Shown here piece after piece: positions 1 through 6,701 of a DNA stretch of 13,630 nt (positions are counted from its first letter, which is position 1; the number at the start of each line of letters is the position of its first letter). Position numbers and translations under genes: made by a program. Source of the stretch: JANNMJ01 sp031397815 (GTDB lineage Bacteria; Bacteroidota; Bacteroidia; Cytophagales; Hymenobacteraceae); the NCBI GenBank assembly GCA_031397815.1, contig JANNMJ010000133.1, positions 1-13,630 of the forward strand, given 5' to 3'. The notes under the pieces are model-generated. The model saw only the letters and a program-made list of their open reading frames with translations. It was not told the origin of the DNA and ran no database searches.

Positions 1-53
1 CAACGCCCTTATCCTGCGAAGATTGCTTCGTCGCAAAGCCTCCTCGCAATGAC
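1..53. repeat. REP-like intergenic repeat at the left edge
   Basis: This stretch reads GATTGCTTCGTCGCAAAG (21-38) followed by CCTCCTCGCAATGAC (39-53). ATTGC at 22-26 and GCAAT at 46-50 form inverted ends. From memory, this word ('CATTGCGAGGAGG...GACGAAGCAATC' on the other strand) recurs in intergenic DNA of many unrelated bacterial genomes, but I cannot confirm its copy number here. It lies just downstream of the outer-membrane protein gene that ends at 86. No coding potential is seen. The left boundary may lie outside the window. Confidence 0.45.
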
Positions 54-85
54 AAAGTATATTGAATTTTATTCTGAGCGCTCTC

Positions 86-1228
86 CTAAAATGCTTCCCC
101 AATACTGAAATAAAAGCCGCTGGAGCCTTCCATTCCAATCCCGTAATCGGCGCGGACGTTCAGGCGCTCGTGGCGGTTGAAGGTGAAGCGCAGCCCGGCG
201 CCGCCGGCTACGCGTGGGTTGTTGAAATCGCTCACGGTGTTCCCTACATCGCCGACGCTCGCGAATGCTACCCCGCCGAAACGGCGCCACACCGGAAAGC
301 GGTACTCGGCCTGCGCCGCCGCTAGCTGACGGCCCCGGTAGCGGCCTTCGTAGTAGCCGCGCAGGAGGGAGATGCCGCCGAGCGGCGCCAATTCCCGGAA
401 CGGCACGTCGCCGACGTGAAACTGACCCACAAGCTGCGCGGCCAGAACGTGACGGCCGCGCCCGTGGTCGAGGCTGATGTAACGGCGGAGGTCGGCGATG
501 TAGCGGCCGAAAGAATAGTCGCCGCCGAGGCCGGTGAAGGTGGCGCTCAGCTCGGCGTAGGCGCCGGAAGTGGGGAACGTGAGGCGGTCGCGGGTGTCGA
601 GGAGGAGGACGGGACCGGCGCCGGAGATGACCGTCGGCTGAAGCTCGCGGGCGGGGCGCTCACGGAGCTTGGGCGCCTCGGTGGCGTCGATGTCCCAGAG
701 GCTGGTGAGCACATATAGCGGCCCGACGAAGAGGCGGCGCTTGCCGATGCGCTTCAGTACGCGCTCCGAAAACGTGAAGAGCTTGTATTGAACTAGCCCT
801 TCATCGGCGGTGCGGGTTTGGTCGCCGGTGCCGTAATAAAAAATGGGGTAATCGTAAAAGCGCCAGCTGCCGATGACGGCGTACCGCTCGCCGGGCGTGA
901 ACAGGGAGTGTTCGAGCTGAATACTCCACTGTTTTTCCTGCGTGTAATAGCCGAGGAGGCGCGTCGTGGATTTGCGCGTGGCGGTATCGGAACCGATACG
1001 GAAAACCGGGGCGACGAAAATCGCGACGCCCAAGCGGGTTTCGGGGGAATAAAATAATCCCGGTAACGGAATAAAGCTCGGGCGGTCGGGGCGGGGCGCG
1101 ACGGATTTAGCGAGGCGCGCCGTGTCGGCCGGAGGCGGTCCGCTGACTTGCCCGTGGCTGGCGAGCGCGCCGCCTAGGAGCGCAAAGAAGAGAGCGGAGC
1201 GGGTTAGGCGGAGAAAGAAGTGACGCAC
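86..1228 (-). CDS. Omp85/BamA-TamA family outer-membrane beta-barrel protein without POTRA domains
   Basis: The 380-aa product is predicted to be a surface-antigen type (Omp85 superfamily) barrel in the outer membrane. Residues 1-27 form a signal peptide (basic start, SALFFALLGGALA core, cleavage near SHGQ). A short proline-rich linker follows, and the rest alternates aromatic and polar residues as beta-strands do. LLLDTRDRLTFPTSGAY (208-224) is the typical Omp85 strand, and LLRGYYEGRYRGRQ (288-301) resembles the conserved L6 (V)RGF/Y loop motif. The chain ends in Phe, as expected for BAM-dependent insertion. BamA and TamA carry N-terminal POTRA repeats; here there is no room for them, so this is the short barrel-only form whose substrate is unknown. 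The start is GTG at 1228, chosen because the signal peptide begins directly there. The gene lies 36 bp after the prenyltransferase gene on the same strand and is probably co-transcribed with it. Family assignment is fairly sure; cellular role is not. Confidence 0.8.
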   Translation of the reverse strand: MRHFFLRLTRSALFFALLGGALASHGQVSGPPPADTARLAKSVAPRPDRPSFIPLPGLFYSPETRLGVAIFVAPVFRIGSDTATRKSTTRLLGYYTQEKQWSIQLEHSLFTPGERYAVIGSWRFYDYPIFYYGTGDQTRTADEGLVQYKLFTFSERVLKRIGKRRLFVGPLYVLTSLWDIDATEAPKLRERPARELQPTVISGAGPVLLLDTRDRLTFPTSGAYAELSATFTGLGGDYSFGRYIADLRRYISLDHGRGRHVLAAQLVGQFHVGDVPFRELAPLGGISLLRGYYEGRYRGRQLAAAQAEYRFPVWRRFGGVAFASVGDVGNTVSDFNNPRVAGGAGLRFTFNRHERLNVRADYGIGMEGSSGFYFSIGEAF

Positions 1229-1264
1229 AGGCGTTGGGCAATGGCGGAGCGAAGCAATGCTTCC

Positions 1265-2110
1265 TCAATAATACAGCAGCATCGTGAGCATTCCGGCGAG
1301 CATCAGCAGCTTGCCGAGGCCGCTGAGGCGCGCGAAATGCACGCGCCGGTCGGCGGTGCGGAGCCAGTGGAGTAGCAGGAGCAGCGGCGCCACCACCGTC
1401 AGGAGCAGAAAACCGTTGAAGCGCCACGTATCCGGGCGGTAGAGCATCACCCCGATGAGCGCGCCGATGAGCGCTAGTGTCAGGCCCGCCACCACCCATT
1501 TGGTGCGCACCAATCCGGCTACAATCGGCAGGGTTCGGCAACCGAAACGGGCGTCGCCGCGCATATCCTCGGCGTCCTTGATGATTTCACGGATGAGCGT
1601 CAGCAGGGCGGCCAGCGCGGCGTACACCCACACGGCGCGGCTGTGGGTTTGGGCGGCCACCTCCACCACCAGCACCATCGCGCCGCCGAGGGCTGCCACC
1701 ACCAGATTCCCGATCAGCAAGCGCCGCTTGAGCTGCGCCGAATATCCCCACAGCAGCAGCGCCGACCCAAGGGCCACGCCCGCCACCGGCCAGCTCACCA
1801 GCGCCCCCAATCCCACGCCCACGCTACTCAGTAGTAAATGGAGCATCATCGTGCGGCGGCGGGTGAGCGGCCCGCGGCCGACCACCCGCCGCCGGGGGCG
1901 GTTGATGGCGTCGATCTTAACGTCGTAATAATCGTTGATGGCGTAACCGCCCGCGCCCACCAGCACCGTGCTCAGCGTGGTGAGCCAGAACGACGGCCAG
2001 CTCACCGCCACCCACGGCTGCGACGGATACAGCAGACACGCCTGCACCAACGCTTGCCCAAGCAGCATCAGCAGCAGATTCGGGACGCGTAAAAGGCGGA
2101 GCAGGGTCAT
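1265..2110 (-). CDS. UbiA-family membrane prenyltransferase (possibly geranylgeranylglycerol-phosphate geranylgeranyltransferase)
   Basis: This 281-aa polytopic membrane protein has eight to nine hydrophobic segments. The first Asp-rich motif of UbiA enzymes is NDYYDVKIDAINRP at 59-72 (N59, D60, D63, D67), and the second is KDAEDMRGD at 178-186. These bind the Mg2+-diphosphate of the prenyl donor. Family members transfer a polyprenyl group from its diphosphate to an aromatic or glycerol-phosphate acceptor within the membrane. Bacteroidota homologues of this size are usually annotated as geranylgeranylglycerol-phosphate geranylgeranyltransferases, but the acceptor cannot be read from the sequence; menaquinone- or haem-type substrates are alternatives. 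The ATG at 2110 gives a first helix starting after a short basic stretch. A GACCTTTG box lies about 60 bp upstream, and the outer-membrane barrel gene follows after 36 bp. Confidence 0.85.
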   Translation of the reverse strand: MTLLRLLRVPNLLLMLLGQALVQACLLYPSQPWVAVSWPSFWLTTLSTVLVGAGGYAINDYYDVKIDAINRPRRRVVGRGPLTRRRTMMLHLLLSSVGVGLGALVSWPVAGVALGSALLLWGYSAQLKRRLLIGNLVVAALGGAMVLVVEVAAQTHSRAVWVYAALAALLTLIREIIKDAEDMRGDARFGCRTLPIVAGLVRTKWVVAGLTLALIGALIGVMLYRPDTWRFNGFLLLTVVAPLLLLLHWLRTADRRVHFARLSGLGKLLMLAGMLTMLLYY

Positions 2111-2146
2111 GAGAAGCTAGCGGAAACGAGAAGCCGGATTCGCCGG

Positions 2147-2187
2147 AAAAACCAGCGGCGCGACGGGCCAAAGGTCCGCCGCGCCGC
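2147..2187 (-). terminator. GC-rich stem-loop with T-tract, possible terminator of the DUF1571 gene
   Basis: On the minus strand GCGGCGCG (2187-2180) and CGCGCCGC (2162-2155) are perfectly complementary over 8 bp with a 17-nt loop, and TTTTT follows after a few bases (2151-2147). It lies about 85 bp past the stop codon of the DUF1571 gene and before the prenyltransferase gene. The loop contains the GACCTTTG promoter-like box, so the stem could instead be a promoter-embedded operator. The long loop makes this a modest terminator candidate. Confidence 0.35.
2169..2176 (-). promoter_or_regulatory. Bacteroidota -7-like box GACCTTTG upstream of the prenyltransferase gene
   Basis: Read on the minus strand the site is GCGCGGCGGACCTTTGG. 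GACCTTTG departs from TAnnTTTG only at the first base. Transcription would start around 2165, leaving a 5' leader of about 55 nt before the ATG at 2110. A possible -33 TTG (in TATTGCGC) is a little closer than the usual 17-23 bp. The GC-rich block directly before the box resembles those at 5641 and 6686. Confidence 0.4.
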
Positions 2188-2226
2188 GCAATACGTAAGG
2201 CATTTCGCCTGATTGATTCTCTAACT

Positions 2227-2262
2227 CACATCCCTCACATCTTCCACATCCCTCACATCTCC
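2227..2262. repeat. Short tandem repeat, 18 bp x 2 (or 9 bp x 4)
   Basis: CACATCCCTCACATCTTC (2227-2244) is followed at once by CACATCCCTCACATCTCC (2245-2262), with one mismatch. Each 18-mer is itself two related 9-mers. It begins 9 bp beyond the DUF1571 stop codon and makes that 3' untranslated region strongly purine-rich on the transcribed strand. No function is evident; slippage-prone DNA is the simplest reading. Confidence 0.7.
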
Positions 2263-2270
2263 TCTCTCCC

Positions 2271-3215
2271 CTAAAACCCGTAGCCTTTGAAATCGGTGGC
2301 GAACTCGTTGTCGCGGAAGGCGGCGTTGGGTTTTAGGTCGTGGTAATCGTATTGCTCGAAGAGGCCTTTATCGTCGGAGATGGCGATGGAGACGGGGAGC
2401 ATCGACGCTTTATCGATGATGACGGTGGTGCGACGGGCGTAGGTGGTGGGGACTTGGATGACTTGCCCGGCGGGGAGGAGGCGTTGAAAATCGCCATCGA
2501 AACCGGGCATTTTTTCGCCAATCATGAAGTCACTCACGCCGAGTTTCTGGCCGAGCTGGTCGAGGGACTCGCCGCCCGGCTTGATGGTGTAGGGGACGAA
2601 TTTGAAGCGGAGGTCGTCCATTTTTACCACCCAGCACGCCCGATTGTCGAAGTTGACGCCTTGCGGCTCCAGGTGCAGGAGCTTGGGGAGGTCGGCTTGC
2701 TGCTCGCGCATTTGGCGGGCGATGATGTCGGCGATGCGCCGAAAGCCGACGTCGTTCAGCGTATGGTGCTGGCCTTGGCGGATGCGGGAGCCGAGCGGGT
2801 CGAGGCTGATATTGACGTACGGAAACGCGCCGGGATTGATGAGCGCCTTCCCGCCGTTCGAGCCGGTTACGTACAGCACCTCGCGGCCGGTATTCGGCTT
2901 GATACTCTTGATATACACCTTCAGCGGCTTGTTCTGGAGCTTCACGGCCGTCTCCTCGACCACATTCTTCCCGCTAATCCGCTCGGTTTTGATGAGGCGA
3001 TACGTGGCAGTCTGCACCTGCCCGACGGCCGTGAGCATACGGCGCATGAGGTCGGCGGCGGTGGGGTCGGCGGTGGGGGTGTGGGTGAGCTGCGCCGGTG
3101 CCGCAGTCGTCAGGTGCGGGTCGGCGGCCAGCGTCAGTAGCGCGCCGAGGGCCACGGGAAGCGCCAGTCGGCGAGAGTGGCGGAAGGGAGAGGAGAGCAG
3201 GGTGCGAATCGTCAT
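2271..3215 (-). CDS. Secreted DUF1571-family protein with an internal LysM-like segment
   Basis: The 314-aa protein has a signal peptide (basic FRHSRR, then LALPVALGALLTLA, residues 11-30) and is expected in the periplasm or envelope. The section from about 54 to 205 (MLTAVGQVQTATYRLIKTER, KVYIKSIKPNTGREVLYV, NVGF-type middle) matches what I know of DUF1571, a common Bacteroidota family of unknown function whose fold is expected to resemble lipoprotein-binding LolA-like domains. Residues 208-258 look like a LysM repeat: PYTIKPGGESLDQLGQKLGV, then LLPAGQVIQVP. The end, LPVSIAISDDKGLFEQYDYH, is also typical. An in-frame extension of 63 residues upstream exists, but the ATG at 3215 places the signal peptide correctly. 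A weak TACCTT box at 3266-3261 could be its promoter. It is divergent from the sensor kinase gene, with 286 bp between them. Confidence 0.75.
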   Translation of the reverse strand: MTIRTLLSSPFRHSRRLALPVALGALLTLAADPHLTTAAPAQLTHTPTADPTAADLMRRMLTAVGQVQTATYRLIKTERISGKNVVEETAVKLQNKPLKVYIKSIKPNTGREVLYVTGSNGGKALINPGAFPYVNISLDPLGSRIRQGQHHTLNDVGFRRIADIIARQMREQQADLPKLLHLEPQGVNFDNRACWVVKMDDLRFKFVPYTIKPGGESLDQLGQKLGVSDFMIGEKMPGFDGDFQRLLPAGQVIQVPTTYARRTTVIIDKASMLPVSIAISDDKGLFEQYDYHDLKPNAAFRDNEFATDFKGYGF

Positions 3216-3501
3216 CAGCGGGGCCAACGCGCCTGAGGTGGATATGGTTTGGCGAGCCGGAAGGTACAACCACCGCGCCAGCGACTCGAAAATAAGGCTT
3301 CCGCTTTCCGGAATCGACCTTAACAACGCCAGCAAGTCGGCGGGTCGTGTGCGCAAGCGCGAAAAAGCTGTGCTGCCGATGCGCCTTCGATGCGCCGGTA
3401 GCAATCGGTCCGCCTGCTGCCCTTCAGGAGCAGCTGATGCAGCATGGCCGCCCCTAGTGCCTACCTTGCCTGCCTTCTTACGCCTTCCTGCCTACTCATC
3501 C

Positions 3502-5586
3502 ATGTCCACCCTTCGCTGGCGGCTGATTGCTTTTGCCTTACTATCTGGGCTATGCGGGCTATCCAGACTGACCATCAGCTCGGCGTTGGCCCAGCTTACG
3601 GCCCCTGTTCCTGTCTCTGCTCAGCAGACCCGGCTGCCCGCTCCCCCCGATTCGCTGCGTGCCGTGCTGCGAGGGGCGACGACGACGGCCGCGCGGGCCA
3701 CCGCGCTGCTGCGGGTGGCGTGGGCGTTCGAGGGCGACGGCGAAACCCCCGACTCGGCGGGGATGCTGGGGTACGCCGCTGCCGCCGAAGGCCTGGGCCG
3801 TCGCCTCGGCGACTCGGCCGTGGTGGGCGAGGCGTATGATGTGCGCGGTGCCTACTGGCTCGGCGTGTACGACGTCACGCGCGCGGCGCTTTGGCTGCGC
3901 CGCGCCGATGTGCTGCTCGCCGACGCCACGCCCTTGGTACGGGCGCGGCACCTGCACCACTATGCCTACTACTACGAAGCCCAAAACCAGAACATGCGCG
4001 CCATCGCCTGCGATTGGCAGGCCATCCGGCTCTACGGCCTCGCGCACGTCCCGAAAGAGCAGGCGCGGCTCCTCATAGAAATCGGCAGCGACTATCAGCG
4101 CGAGAACCGCCCCGATTCGGCCATTTCGTGCTTGTTCCGGGCCTTGAAGCTAACCCGGCGCCTACGCGACCGGGAGCAGGAAGCCAGCGCGTTGAGCAAC
4201 ATCGGCGCCGTGTACTTTATGAAAGAGGACTACGCCACCGCCGACCGCTACGCGCGGGCCACCTACCGGGTGGCAGTAGCCGCCCACGACACCGCCACGA
4301 TGGCCGCCGCTCTGGAAGGACTCGCCGTGAGCGCGAGTGACCGCGACAGCACGGCCCTGTCGCTGCGCTACCTGCGGCGCTTACAGCAGCTCATTCGGCG
4401 CCTGCCCCACTACGACGGGCAAATCAGCGTGCTGACCCATTTTGGCCGGACATTCCGCGTGCTTCACCAGCTCGACTCGGCCGCCAGCTACTACGAGCGG
4501 GCCAAGGTGCTCGGCGAGCAGCAGCACGAACCTGACCGGATGTATGGCCTGACGCTGACCGCCCTGAGCGAGATCCGCTACCGACAGGGCCGCGCCACGG
4601 AGGCCACCGCGCTGGCCCGACAGGCATTGTCGCTCGACACCACTGCCGCCCACGGCTACGTCGCCAATGCCCTGCACACGCTGCGAGTGCTGGCCGTAGA
4701 CCGCCACGACTACCCCGCCGCCTACGCCCTGCTGCTACGCGAGCAGGCTGTGAACACCCGCAGCCAAGCACGTCAGAATACCCGCCAGATGGAAGAAGTA
4801 CGCGCCGGCTACGAAGTAGACGAAGCCGAGCAGCAGGTCCGCCTTCTCACCGAGCAGCGTACCGTGGCCCAGCTGCGGCAGCAGCGCACCACGGCGGGGC
4901 TGAGCGCGTTGGCGCTGCTGGCGGTGGCAGGGGCGGGGCTGGGCGCGCGCACTTACCGCCGTCGGCAACGCACCCGCGAGTCGGGGCTGCGGACGCAGCT
5001 TGCCGCCGACCTGCACGACGACGTCGGCGCTCTGCTCACCCAAATCACCCTCGAAACGTCGCTGCTGCAAGTCACGGGGCCGCGTCAGCCCGAGCAGCTC
5101 CTCGCGCAGCTCGAACGCCTTACCGATATCAGCCGCCGTTCCAAGCAGCAGATGACTGATGTGGTGTGGAGCATCGACGCCCGCCGCGACTCGATGGACG
5201 AGCTGCTGACCCGCATGCGCGACCACGCCTTCGAGACGCTCCCCACCGCCGGCCTCGACTTCGACTTCCACGCCGACCCCGCCCTCAGCGCCGCGCCCCT
5301 CGCGCTCGCCACGCGTCAGCACCTCTACCTCATCTACAAGGAAGCCCTGCATAATGTGGTGAAGCACGCCCACGCCACCGTGGTAACCGTGCGCCTCACC
5401 CGCGACGCCCACGCGCTAGTGCTGCACCTCACCGACAACGGGCACGGCTACACCGGCACCGGTCGGGCCGGTGGCCAAGGCCTCGCCAATATGCGCGCCC
5501 GCGCCGAAGCCAGTGGCGGTACCCTCACCATCGATGCGCCCGTGCCGGGGCAGGGCTTTGGGCTGACGCTGCGCCTGCCGGTGTAG
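3502..5586 (+). CDS. Sensor histidine kinase with periplasmic TPR domain (HisKA_3 / HATPase_c)
   Basis: This 694-aa membrane sensor is the input half of a two-component system. Residues 1-30 form a signal sequence or first membrane helix. From about 50 to 415 the chain is helical with TPR-like pairs (for example LLIEIGSDYQRENRPDSAIS at 190 and LSNIGAVYFMKEDYATADRY at 231), predicted periplasmic. A coiled coil (420-462) leads into one membrane helix (464-484). The phosphoacceptor is His505 in DLHDDVGALL, the HisKA_3 type that dimerises and pairs with NarL-like regulators. The ATPase domain shows the N box around Asn618 (NVVKHAHA), DNGHGY (645-650) and GQGLANM (659-665). The reading frame is open 900 bp further upstream, but that part is antisense to the DUF1571 gene; the ATG at 3502 starts a proper signal sequence. 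The response regulator follows after 74 bp. The ligand sensed is unknown. Its promoter is unclear; a weak TACCTTGC lies at 3462-3469. Confidence 0.9.
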   Translation: MSTLRWRLIAFALLSGLCGLSRLTISSALAQLTAPVPVSAQQTRLPAPPDSLRAVLRGATTTAARATALLRVAWAFEGDGETPDSAGMLGYAAAAEGLGRRLGDSAVVGEAYDVRGAYWLGVYDVTRAALWLRRADVLLADATPLVRARHLHHYAYYYEAQNQNMRAIACDWQAIRLYGLAHVPKEQARLLIEIGSDYQRENRPDSAISCLFRALKLTRRLRDREQEASALSNIGAVYFMKEDYATADRYARATYRVAVAAHDTATMAAALEGLAVSASDRDSTALSLRYLRRLQQLIRRLPHYDGQISVLTHFGRTFRVLHQLDSAASYYERAKVLGEQQHEPDRMYGLTLTALSEIRYRQGRATEATALARQALSLDTTAAHGYVANALHTLRVLAVDRHDYPAAYALLLREQAVNTRSQARQNTRQMEEVRAGYEVDEAEQQVRLLTEQRTVAQLRQQRTTAGLSALALLAVAGAGLGARTYRRRQRTRESGLRTQLAADLHDDVGALLTQITLETSLLQVTGPRQPEQLLAQLERLTDISRRSKQQMTDVVWSIDARRDSMDELLTRMRDHAFETLPTAGLDFDFHADPALSAAPLALATRQHLYLIYKEALHNVVKHAHATVVTVRLTRDAHALVLHLTDNGHGYTGTGRAGGQGLANMRARAEASGGTLTIDAPVPGQGFGLTLRLPV

Positions 5587-5624
5587 CCGACTTACCAGCA
5601 CATTATTACTGCATCATTATGCCA

Positions 5625-5656
5625 TACCGCCGCGCCTAACGCGGCGGGTACCTTTG
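5625..5656 (+). promoter_or_regulatory. Palindrome plus TACCTTTG box before the response regulator
   Basis: CGCCGC (5628-5633) and GCGGCG (5641-5646) form a perfect 6-bp inverted repeat around GCCTAAC. TACCTTTG (5649-5656), a full match to the Bacteroidota -7 consensus TAnnTTTG, follows directly. No convincing -33 TTG is seen. The GTG start of the regulator is at 5661, so a transcript from here would be almost leaderless. It could serve as an internal promoter of the kinase-regulator pair. The stem could also fold in RNA reading through from the kinase gene, though no T-tract follows. Confidence 0.45.
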
Positions 5657-5660
5657 ACGG

Positions 5661-6323
5661 GTGCAAATTCCGCTCGCAATCATTGAAGATCAGGCGCCCA
5701 TTCGAGCCGTACTCGAAGCGTATCTCGGCCACGAGCCGGAGTTTCGGTGCGTGCTGGTGGCTGCTTCGATGGAAGCGTTTCTGGCAGAATTAGACGCGCT
5801 GCCCGTCAAGCCCGCCGTGGTGCTCTGCGATATCGGCTTGCCCGGCCTGAGCGGCATTGAAGGGCTGCCGCTCATCAAAGCGCAATTGCCCGATGCCGAT
5901 GTGCTGATGCTGAGTGTTTACACGGATGCCGAACGCGTCTTCGAGGCCATCTGCGCCGGGGCGGTGGGGTATCTGGTGAAGGATACGCCGCTGCCGCAGC
6001 TCAAGGAAAACCTGTTGCAAGTGGCGGCGGGCGGGTCGCCGATGTCGCCGGGGGTAGCGCGGCACGTCATTCGGGCGTTCCAGCGATTGCCGCCCGTACC
6101 GGCCGTCGCCGCCGATGACGTTTTCGCCCCGCTCACCCCCCGTGAGCGCGAGATGGTCAAGGGCATCGAAGACGGCCTGAGCTACAAGCTCATCGCCGAC
6201 CGGATGGGGATTTCCATCGATACCGTCCGCAACTTCATCCGGCTCGTGTACCGCAAGCTACAAGTCAATTCGAAGGGCGAGATTATGGCGTTGGCGCTCA
6301 AGCGCTCGCGCGGCGGGGCCTGA
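5661..6323 (+). CDS. NarL/LuxR-family response regulator
   Basis: The 220-aa DNA-binding regulator is the expected partner of the kinase encoded 74 bp upstream. The receiver domain (3-122) has the acidic pair Glu9-Asp10 (LAIIEDQ), the phosphorylation site Asp57 (VVLCDIGLPGLSG), the switch Ser85 (MLSVYTD) and Lys107 (YLVKDTPL). After a linker comes a LuxR-type helix-turn-helix (156-215): LTPREREMVKGIEDGLSYKL, then the recognition helix DTVRNFIRLVYRKLQV. All key residues are present, so phosphorylation-dependent DNA binding is likely. The start is GTG, and the receiver's first strand begins at residue 4, so no later start is possible. No Shine-Dalgarno sequence is seen. A TACCTTTG box ends 4 bp before the start codon. 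The stop codon directly abuts the 42-bp repeat array. Target genes are unknown. Confidence 0.93.
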   Translation: MQIPLAIIEDQAPIRAVLEAYLGHEPEFRCVLVAASMEAFLAELDALPVKPAVVLCDIGLPGLSGIEGLPLIKAQLPDADVLMLSVYTDAERVFEAICAGAVGYLVKDTPLPQLKENLLQVAAGGSPMSPGVARHVIRAFQRLPPVPAVAADDVFAPLTPREREMVKGIEDGLSYKLIADRMGISIDTVRNFIRLVYRKLQVNSKGEIMALALKRSRGGA

Positions 6324-6590
6324 TAGAGCTACACAAATGCTCCGGGGGCTGCAATAGGAGGGTTGTGTAGCTACACAAGGGTCTACCGGGCGCCCGGTGA
6401 AGGGTTGTGTAGCTACACAAAGGTCTACCGGGCGCCCGGCGAAGGTTTGTGTAGCTCTCCGGTGCTCTCCCTGCACGCAGTTGAAGGGGGTACGAACCCT
6501 TCGATGCCCTAACTGCACGCAGTTGAAGGGGGTAAGGACCCTTCGATGCTCTATCGGGCGCCCGGTGAAGGGGGTATGGATTCAAGTGAC
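6324..6590. repeat. 42-bp tandem array of alternating palindromes
   Basis: Two palindrome series recur with an exact 42-bp spacing. Series A: the 16-bp perfect palindrome TTGTGTAGCTACACAA is centred at 6370.5 and 6412.5, with half sites at 6328.5 and 6454.5. Series B: CCGGGCGCCCGG is centred at 6391.5 and 6433.5, CTGCACGCAG at 6475.5 and 6517.5, and CGGGCGCCCG at 6559.5. In the right half, series A is replaced by GAAGGGGGTACGAACCCTTC (6483-6502) and its copy 42 bp later. There are thus about six units, the first and last degenerate. Because 42 is divisible by 3, weak 14-residue-repeat reading frames stay open on both strands, but palindromic non-coding DNA is the better explanation. It starts right after the response regulator's stop codon. 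I do not recognise the family. Confidence 0.85.
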
Positions 6591-6669
6591 GCAGCCGCAG
6601 CGTACTCAGGGTTGCCGGAGCTAAGTGGCGCCCATCTCACGCTCTCCGCCATACTGCATCTTTATGTTC

Positions 6670-6700
6670 TACCGCCGCATTAGCTGCGCCGGGACCTTTG
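6670..6700 (+). promoter_or_regulatory. Palindromic block plus GACCTTTG box upstream of the T9SS protein gene
   Basis: TACCGCCGC (6670-6678), an imperfect inverted repeat with TGCGCCGG (6685-6692), and GACCTTTG (6693-6700) reproduce the arrangement at 5625-5656 almost base for base, with box-to-box distances of 23 and 24 bp. GACCTTTG is one base from TAnnTTTG. A transcript would start near 6704-6707, inside the hairpin that follows, and have a leader of about 135 nt before the GTG at 6840. No clear -33 element is seen. Confidence 0.42.
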
Positions 6701-6701
6701 T

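Noticed and set aside
3414..3433. Small hairpin CTGCT...AGCAG upstream of the sensor kinase
   Set aside because: The stem is only five uninterrupted base pairs with no T-tract; this is within chance expectation in GC-rich DNA.
2602..3501. 300-codon upstream extension of the sensor kinase frame
   Set aside because: It lies antisense to the DUF1571 gene, shows no domain, and the ATG at 3502 begins a proper signal sequence.
6324..6590. CRISPR array
   Set aside because: There are no unique spacers of constant length between identical repeats; whole 42-bp units are related, and no cas gene is present.
6298..6624. Short frames with 14-residue repeats on both strands of the palindrome array
   Set aside because: The 42-bp period keeps frames open automatically; both strands and several frames are open and the palindromes explain the sequence better. 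Kept only as an alternative to be tested.
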